The translations under genes were made by a program, and so were the position numbers. 64,000 nucleotides of DNA. Source: Saccharina japonica (Eukaryota; Sar; Phaeophyceae; Laminariales; Laminariaceae). The notes below the pieces were generated by a model. The model saw nothing but the letters and a program-made list of their open reading frames with translations, made no database searches and was not told the DNA's origin. Every line of letters begins with the position of its first letter. Within the stretch, counting starts at the first letter, position 1. Below, one piece after another: positions 57,499 to 64,000 of this stretch. Location: the NCBI GenBank assembly GCA_008828725.1, contig MEHQ01003631.1:116520-180519 (forward strand). Reading direction: 5' to 3'.

Positions 57499-58972
57499 GT
57501 TTTTAAAATACAAATGTAAGAAAAAACAAAACCAAGTGCAGCTTGAGTATGTTTTCAAGTTTCTAAAAACAAATGTGGTAACCTGTGTGGTCAACACACA
57601 CAATATCGAAGGACAGGTAGGTGTGACCCATTGCCTTGAAGAGGGAGTGAGGACTGCAGGGGGTGCGCTGACTCCCAACAATGTTCGCAACGCGGAGCTT
57701 TCACCTTAATGGGGGGCGAGTTGGTCCCCTTAGTGTTAGTCTACACTTGCTTGGTATACGTCGAGTGTAGACAGACAGACGTGGTTGGTGAGTTATTTTT
57801 GAGCTACGTCAGTGTTGTTTAGATGTTCGCCTGAACGCATGGCGGATACAGCAGGTTGTGGCTTCAGCCGTACCTGCAGCGTTCTTGGCGTTCGTTGTTT
57901 TTGGTTGGGGGCTTGAGAAATGAGTAGAAATTACAGTACTCGTCGGTTGTGGCTGACCTCTATAATGTCGACGTGATATGTTGATCTCGCGGTATATGCA
58001 CACATAACAAACAAGAAACGCTGAACCTGGTTCCATTCAAATCGAGGACAATAACAATCGTCACACTGAAGAATAAGCAATGTCGCAAACATTACTGGTG
58101 CGGCACACGAAATAAGACTTTGAGCCTGGACGCCAAATTAACGTTTCTTCAAACCGGCCCCCCACTGTGCAGTACAGGACACGTAATAAAAAACAAGATA
58201 ATAAGAAAGCCAGGCTGGCATTTATGAGAAAATAGGAAATTCGAGATTCGTTATATTGATATTAGTGTAGAAGTCGCCCTCTGTCGCCCTCTGTCGAATA
58301 CAAAATTCAGTGTGGGCCAGTGTTCCTGGTTAGTTACAAGGCTTAGATTTGGGGGGGGGGGGATGGGGTGGTATTTGGTTAACCTTTCACCTGTAGCGCA
58401 ACGGGAACTAATGCCGTAACCGTTCCTTATTACTGTAGGTGTCCTGTACTCTATTGTATTCGTTTTTTCCCGAGAAAGATACTCGTAATCGTTTTGAGAT
58501 GTAAAAAACAACTTGTTTACAGCAGTATATACAAGAACAACGACCTGGAACCATAGTTTCAAACTTTATCGACTGGTCGCGCTCTACGTATAGAAAACAT
58601 GACTTTGGCTGCCGTTCTGCCACGCTGCAGTGAGAGCACCAAATCGTCTTTTGCGGAGCTGGAGGCTGGCGGATGTCGGGCAGACGGTCGACGGTATTGC
58701 TGGTGTTGTTGTAGAAGTACGGAATACTCCACATGAACATTCCAGGGGTATTGTGGTTCCAGTTGTCGACGCTTTGATCGGATTTGGGCCAAATCACGTT
58801 TTTTTGTGTGCCCTGCTACACAGGTGTGAAGGCCCTGCCCTGTTAGCATAATGATATGTACAACCATAGAAGAAGACCGTTCTACGTTTATTCACTATAA
58901 TAACGATGCAGCATCCCTTTTCTAAAATACCCTTCTATACTCGTACGATATACGTGTGATATAATTGCAAAG

Positions 58973-59017
58973 ATGAGTTTCAATAAAATCCTTGATCTCA
59001 CCAGATCTCACAGTTAG
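58973..59017 (+). other. Short ORF beginning MSFNKILDLT
   Basis: Fourteen codons then TAG, preceded by TGCAAAG. A tandem GATCTCAC duplication sits near its end. Confidence 0.3.
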
Positions 59018-59249
59018 CTGTGGTTTTTTCGTTTTTCAATATACCAGGTGTGGCCTACAGTAGAGCAAAAAACAACTACGTATTATACAGTAGTTACTGC
59101 CCCTATGTATGTACATATATACTTATATTTACAATCGGGCTACCTGCTTTTGGCACCAAATAATCCCGGTATATTTGAGTTAGGCTAACACCCATATGTT
59201 ATGCATCCCGGAAGTAACGACTTAGTTTCATGCCCAGAAGAACACTACA

Positions 59250-59650
59250 CACCAGTCGGATAACACTCAACGAATACGAGTATAGAGGTGTGTTTCGCCC
59301 GCGCCGAAGGCATCTGTTCCTCTTGGGCACGTATGCCTTTCCCCCCTATAAATACGTACATGCGTACGAAGCACTTCTGTCCCCTTGCGTCATTTGTGTC
59401 CTTTTTCATTTCAGAATTAATGTAGTTTTGTTTTATTGCCTTTTTGTTCTTACCTTTCTGGTTTGGCTCGTGTCGTTGTGTCTCGTACCTGGCACGTTGG
59501 CATTTATTTCACTTGATCTACCCATTCAATTGCGTGTATTATGTTCAGGGTGTGTGTCTCACAGTCTGCGACAATATAATGCGTATCTCTCTAGGATTAG
59601 GAATCAGGGCAGACACTGGGTGTACTGATCTACAGTGCAGTAGTTGGGTA
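59250..59650 (-). repeat. Dispersed repeat D, inverse copy
   Basis: GGGCACGTATGCC, AGAATTAATGTAGTTTTG and GGTTTGGCTCGTGTCGTTGTG correspond to complements of 44180-44560. Confidence 0.5.
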
Positions 59651-60394
59651 GAAAGAACGGGTTTAATGTGAAGACAATACACACGCTGACGACGAATGAC
59701 GACCAAGTGTTCCACAACTAACTGTTGTTCAAACAACAGGCAGCGTACGTACAGCAGGCAGCAGCAGCAGTATACTACGCTGCAGCTTTTCGTCTTCACT
59801 GAATCCATCGAACGATCTACATTGCAGTACTTTCTCAATCTAAACTCGATCCATCGAACGATCGCGTGTGATATCTTGCGTCGTTGTTTGTGGTTTTACA
59901 CAACAACACACTCGCTCACTCGCCCTCTCACTCACTTACTCCAGAGCAACGCAGCCAGACCCCTATCTTCGGCAAGAAGACGAGCACGACTACTATCTTC
60001 GGCATTGTGAGAAACAGAAAGAGTTCAGGCCAAAAAACACGCAAACAAGTCAGACAGACAGGCATCACCCGCAGAGTCACAACCACCGACAAGGTGAGGG
60101 CGCAGTGATAGGTTCACAGAAGCTTGGAGCTCACGGATATGGCTGCCTTTTCGAGTTCCGTTGTGTGTGCTGCTGCATTTTGTATTTCCGGTAGCGCGCG
60201 CGGAGGGGGGGGGGGTAGGCTGAATGCGAACAAAGCCGGAAGTTCGTTTCATTTGGTATTCAAGCCACTTCACCTTTAGGACCGCACTTCCGTCGAGAGG
60301 ACATAACACTGACTTGGAGGAGTTAGATTTCATTTACTTCATACAGCAGTACTAGTTTCGGGGCCAACTCAAAAATGCAAGCCGATTAGGGAAG
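59651..60394. repeat. Repeat-rich stretch including a short repeat Z relative at 60040-60180
   Basis: CAGACAGACAGGCATCACC, AAGGTGAGGGCGCAGTGATAG and AAGCTTGGAGCTCACGGATA match repeat Z. A GTGTTTAATGTGAAGACAA-type word near 59664 also recurs at 27727 and 55978. Confidence 0.45.
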
Positions 60395-60590
60395 AGATGG
60401 CTGAACTGAGGCCTTCACGCGAATTAAACGCAAGGCACGAACCGTGGTGGATATACAGGAGAGGAAGGACCTTCTTTGGGACCCGGATCTGAGTTACGAC
60501 TGTCAAATCAACACATATATATATACATACGTGGTAGGAAGGAGGAATAACAAAGGCGAATATACTAAACGGGATGGAAAACACCAAATA
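60395..60590 (+). repeat. Dispersed repeat R
   Basis: CGCAAGGCACGAACCGTGG and GACCCGGATCTGAGTTACGA match the inverse of 42965-43145. Confidence 0.55.
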
Positions 60591-60779
60591 TACATACACG
60601 AGTATCAGTTTGTAATATAGCAGGGGTGCGTTTTATGCTTCCATACAAGGGTCGTCTAGATTACGAGTCTCAGTCCTCGGAATACAGTCGTCCCGATCGG
60701 GTTGGAGGGTCTAGTCTCGAGGGTAAGATGATATTACACGACATATTCCTCGCTTTCCCAAAGGGTGCGCCTGTCCCCG

Positions 60780-61110
60780 GGGCCCAGTCAATGGCTCACC
60801 ATTCCCAGCGGTTCCAGTCCATTTCGGGGATCCACAGAGTCCGAGGATACCAAGACCTCGGACTACGCTTGTCCCAACGTACAAATATTTGTGGAAGTAG
60901 AAGCTGCAGTGACGGGTGGATCTTCCATGTTCCAGTAGTGCGCGGAGGGTACCAGGGTCTCGTTTGTCCCAACGTACCAATACTATGTGAAAGAAAGCAG
61001 AAGCTGCAATGACGGGTGGATTTTCCTTTGTCCCAATAGTATATACGGCGAGAGCTGATACATGTGTAGGTTCCCGCCTGTGCCAAGGGTACGTGAAGAG
61101 TTGTGTAATT
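60780..61110 (+). repeat. Dispersed repeat F with internal duplication
   Basis: GAAGCTGCA(G/A)TGACGGGTGGAT occurs at about 60900 and 61001, and CGT(A/T)TGTCCCAACGTAC twice before each. The left part has CCCAGCGGTTCCAGTC. Confidence 0.6.
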
Positions 61111-61352
61111 TCGTCGCGTGTCCCAACATTTTCGAATCCGATTGTTGATGTGTTGTCGGTTGCCAGCCTGCTGGCGACTACTGTGTTGCGTGTTGCTCCT
61201 GTCGGTTTGTTAATATTTTGGTTGTTTACAAACTTCGTACTGCTGTAATGTGAAAGACATTTTGTTTTAGCTTTGTGTGGTTTTTGTTTTTAGCTGTGAG
61301 TGAGATAGAAGAATATTCTCGAAATCAAACCGTTTTTGCAGCTGCGTGTGAT

Positions 61353-61374
61353 ACATATATATATATATATATAT
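61353..61374. repeat. (TA)n microsatellite
   Basis: About eleven alternating TA units. Confidence 0.85.
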
Positions 61375-61439
61375 CGCTCGTCCTATATGATACCCACAAG
61401 TAAAAGGTTTTATACGTAGATATTTTGAAATCCTTATGG

Positions 61440-61840
61440 ATGTACACTTGTTTGTTTACTGTTTTTATATGCTCCGTACGTATACATGCATACCGGTATA
61501 CTTCGTATATGTACGATCTATACCATGCAGTAGAGAGGCAATTGCCAAGGGTGCCTCGTACTTGCAGCAGGCGGCCGGCCATCCATGTGCGTTCAAAAAC
61601 AAATCCGAAAAGAAAACCCCACGGAATCCCGCCGTACTCAAAGCACACAACACCCCCCCCCAGAATCGCGGAAGCACACAACACACCCCCCCAGAATCGC
61701 GGAAACCGCGATCAACCTGAAACGGTCTGCGACGAAACAAGCCCCGCGGGTTAGACTCAGTCCACCCTGTATCCTATAGCCCCCGCGAGTGTCGAAATCA
61801 GACGCGTACAAGCCTCGATATCAATGATAGTGCGAATAAA
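61440..61840 (+). repeat. Dispersed repeat G
   Basis: Aligns with 42130-42470; includes an extra tandem copy of an ACACACCCCCCCAGAATCGCGG-like unit. Confidence 0.6.
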
Positions 61841-62551
61841 TTTGAGCTACCTCGTACGTTGGTACTCCTGGAAGTAGCCACCTCCTGGGAGGGAGCGGGA
61901 GAGTACTTATCATACGCCGACAATTAGAACCGCAACAAACTTTTCACTATTTAATACGAAAGATACGCACCGGCAACACAGCCGTTCCAGCCATCGTTAT
62001 TCTTAATGACCTGTATATCACCAAGCACCAGCACTTACTTGTTCACTAGTTCGTACGCCGATTAGTGTGGGTAAGAAGTAAGAAACCCCCAAAACGGGTT
62101 GCTTTACGTAGTAGTTATTGCTTGTTTGGGGTTTTATTCGTATGAATAGTTGCTTTGCTTGAGCAATTATCTGGCTTGTATGGCGTATAGCATAATTCCA
62201 TATGTAATTTTATCAGTCAGTTTTAGTATTGAGTACGAGTGTACGAGTATGCAAATACCGTTGATCGTTTTGAATACATACATTAAATCCTTATCGAAAG
62301 GTCATACCTTGTTTGGGTAGAAGCCACAGTTGCCACCTCCTCGGCACTGAACCTTCCCTGCGCTATCAGCAAGTATAGTCGAGGAGGAAGCTGATGCACA
62401 TAAGCGATATTCTGACGTTGCCCTGCAAGGTCGCTGGGTGTCCAACAACCCCAGGTGGTCTCAGCCCAGACAAGTCGCTGGTAGAGTTCGTGTTGAGTCA
62501 TCTGAGTCAAGCACCTAACGACTAACGCCNGACGNTGGTGTGGTTCGTGAG
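61841..62551. other. No gene recognised; ambiguous bases at 62530 and 62535
   Basis: Intergenic sequence with two Ns just before the repeat array. Confidence 0.4.
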
Positions 62552-62858
62552 AGGAGGGCACCAGAGAGGTGGCCACCACCGAGTGTCGCGTCGGTTTAGT
62601 AGAGCACTAGCGACCGCAGTTAAAGCAGGGGTGATAGCAGCAAGCCACATGGCAGAGTGTGAGAGCAGAAAGCAAAATATATGTTTCCGATGTAAGGGGT
62701 TTCCACACACGGTGCAGAGTGAAAATCATAGGGGTACTGTATAATCAGCCCCGGGGACCATAAATGAGACGAAACATTTCCAAAAGGAGACGGATGTATG
62801 TGGTATACACACGTCCAGGGGGTTTCCATGTGAAATGAAGGCAAAAGCAGATACGGGA
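62552..62858 (+). repeat. ~305-bp direct repeat, unit 1
   Basis: From GAGGAGGGCACCAGAGAGG to GAAATGAAGGCAAAAGCAG. Nearly identical to 63139-63441. Its plus frame contains CFRCKGFPHTVQS, which looks like half a zinc knuckle but lacks the final Cys. Confidence 0.85.
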
Positions 62859-63060
62859 CTGAGGGACACAACACCACAGCAGACACAACAGCAGGCAGCA
62901 AACACAGCAGTCAGAGCAACAGCAGCAGCAGCAGGACACACACAGGACCCGATAACACACAGCACACAGGGAGACAGCACCCACACATACACGAACCCTT
63001 AACACAAAGCACACACAGCATACAAACGCACAGCATACACACGCACAGCACACAGGGACA

Positions 63061-63130
63061 CTGGTGGGAGTGCGATGGCAATCTGGTGGCGAGCTATCGC
63101 TCGAAATCGTACTCGTATGCGGTATATATG
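63061..63130 (+). repeat. Single 65-bp hairpin unit
   Basis: GGTGGGAGTGCGATGGCAAT then CTGGTGG, stem CGAGC, loop TATC, stem GCTCG, then AAATC. Confidence 0.8.
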
Positions 63131-63138
63131 CTGATGGG

Positions 63139-63441
63139 AGGAGGGCACCAGAGAGGTGGCCACCACCGAGTGCGCGTCGGTTTAGTAGAGCACTAGCGGC
63201 CGCAGTTAAAGCAGGGGTGATAGCAGCAAGCCACATGGCAGAGAGCGCAGAAAGCAAAATATATTTTTCCGATGTAAGGGGTTTCCACACACGGTGCAGA
63301 GTGAAAATCATAGGGGTACGGTATAATCAGCCCCGGGGTACCATAAATGAGACGAAAATTTCCAAAAGGAGACGGATGTATGTGGTATACACCGTTCAGG
63401 GGGTTTCCATGTGAAATGAAGGCAAAAGAAGATACGGGAGG
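63139..63441 (+). repeat. ~305-bp direct repeat, unit 2
   Basis: Copy of 62552-62858 with a few indels. Each copy is followed by CA-rich sequence (ACACAGCAGACA type) and then the 65-bp hairpin unit, making a higher-order repeat of about 587 bp. Confidence 0.85.
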
Positions 63442-63603
63442 AGGACACAAACAGACCACAGCAGAGAACACACAGGAGCCCACAAGCAAGCACACAGACA
63501 GACACCACACAGCACACAACAGCACACAACAGCTACAAGCACAGCAGAACGCACCCACGCACAGACACCACCCATCAACGCAGCTACGCCCGCACACTAG
63601 GGA

Positions 63604-63950
63604 CTGGGGAGTGCGATGGCAATACTGGTGGCGAGCTATCGCTCGAAATCACTACGCGGTATCTGCTGCCGGTGGGAGTGCGATGGCAATCTGGTGGCGA
63701 GCTATCGCTCGAAATCACTACGCGGTACTGCGCTGGTGGGAGTGCGATGGCAATACTGGTGGCGAGCTATCGCTCGAAATCACTACGCGGTATCTGTGCC
63801 GGTGGGAACTGCGCTGGTATACTGGTGGCGGCTATCGCCGAAATCATGGGAAGTGCTGGTGGTGGGACTGCGCTGGTATACTGGTGGGTCGCTATCGCGA
63901 CAAATCAGTGTGGGGAACCGGTGCTGGTGGGACTGCGCTGGATATGGCAG
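63604..63950 (+). repeat. Tandem array of 57-68-bp hairpin units
   Basis: Units start at about 63607, 63671, 63735, 63801, 63858 and 63926 (partial). The first five contain CTGGTGG, a stem, loop TATC, the complementary stem and AAATC. Stems are CGAGC/GCTCG in the first three, CGGC/GCCG in the fourth and GTCGC/GCGAC in the fifth. The changes keep pairing. Confidence 0.8.
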
Positions 63951-64000
63951 GAGCAGAAGAAAGTGTTTGGGTTGATTTTTAAAAAAAAATAGTCGTATTG

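Larger units (their letters stand above)
56881..59249. other. No multi-exon gene recognised; two short related ORF starts
   Basis: Mostly AT-rich sequence with a TATA-rich palindromic stretch at 57309-57345. The only notable coding-like signals are the 15-codon frames at 57451 and 58973. Confidence 0.4.

Noticed and set aside
62552..63441. The 305-bp direct repeats as LTRs of an element
   Set aside because: They lack TG..CA ends, and the same spacer and hairpin unit follows both copies, as expected for a tandem higher-order repeat.
63604..63900. Hammerhead ribozyme in the hairpin array
   Set aside because: CTGGTGG and AAATC around a short stem resemble CUGAUGA..GAAA, but core A residues are replaced, and stem register and a cleavable stem III/I arrangement do not fit.
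63347..63982. 211-codon frame with repeated WWRAIARNHYAV peptide
   Set aside because: Comes from the hairpin array. Units vary from 57 to 68 bp and shift frame, and structure rather than codons appears conserved.

Overview
This is eukaryotic nuclear DNA. Long open frames are absent, coding exons are short and separated by introns with GT/AG borders, pol III box motifs and an AATAAA signal occur, and most of the window is transposable elements, minisatellites and triplet arrays. The cysteine module of the one convincing gene, the style of the Ty3/gypsy and LINE relics and internal TTAGGG-type repeats fit a brown alga or a related stramenopile. The organism assignment is inference.

The clearest gene is at 46022-50337 (+). 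It has seven exons: a signal-peptide exon, then three tandem copies of a two-exon, ten-cysteine module, a TAA stop and a poly(A) signal. Every module is a symmetric phase 1-0-1 exon cassette, so copies can be added without breaking frame. Two MITE-like elements sit inside its introns. The first 755 bases of the window are an inverted paralogous copy of this gene's promoter and signal-peptide exon; the rest of that gene runs off the left edge.

Layout: 1-755 inverted paralog; 1.3-3.4 kb a region bounded by identical 53-bp direct repeats; 6514-7034 a hAT-type MITE with an 8-bp target duplication; 9.4-10.4 kb a 5'-truncated LINE reverse transcriptase (minus); 10.8-12.9 kb charged and proline-rich open frames, probably decaying; 13.6-17 kb dispersed repeats.

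From 17.3 to 42.1 kb there is a large direct duplication. Each copy holds a minus-strand LTR retroelement followed by an essentially identical block of about 8.6 kb carrying a Ty3/gypsy integrase relic, minisatellites and several MITE families. The first LTR element keeps a gag-like zinc-knuckle gene but loses its 3' end at a (CAA)n array. The second has both LTRs, a polypurine tract and a 5-bp target duplication, but has lost about 1.8 kb including gag at a TAATT microhomology. A diverged third relative lies at about 52-53 kb.

The right part holds dispersed repeats (42-45 kb), the cysteine-module gene (46-50 kb), an 11-copy satellite with a period near 175 bp (54.8-56.9 kb), more dispersed repeats, and at the edge (62.5-64 kb) a higher-order repeat. 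That repeat ends in an array of about 65-bp units whose hairpin stems change in compensated fashion around a constant TATC loop.

Limits: splice sites, repeat boundaries and families were read by eye. Ns at 30083, 62530 and 62535, and the near-identity of the two big blocks, leave open an assembly artefact in the 17-42 kb region.
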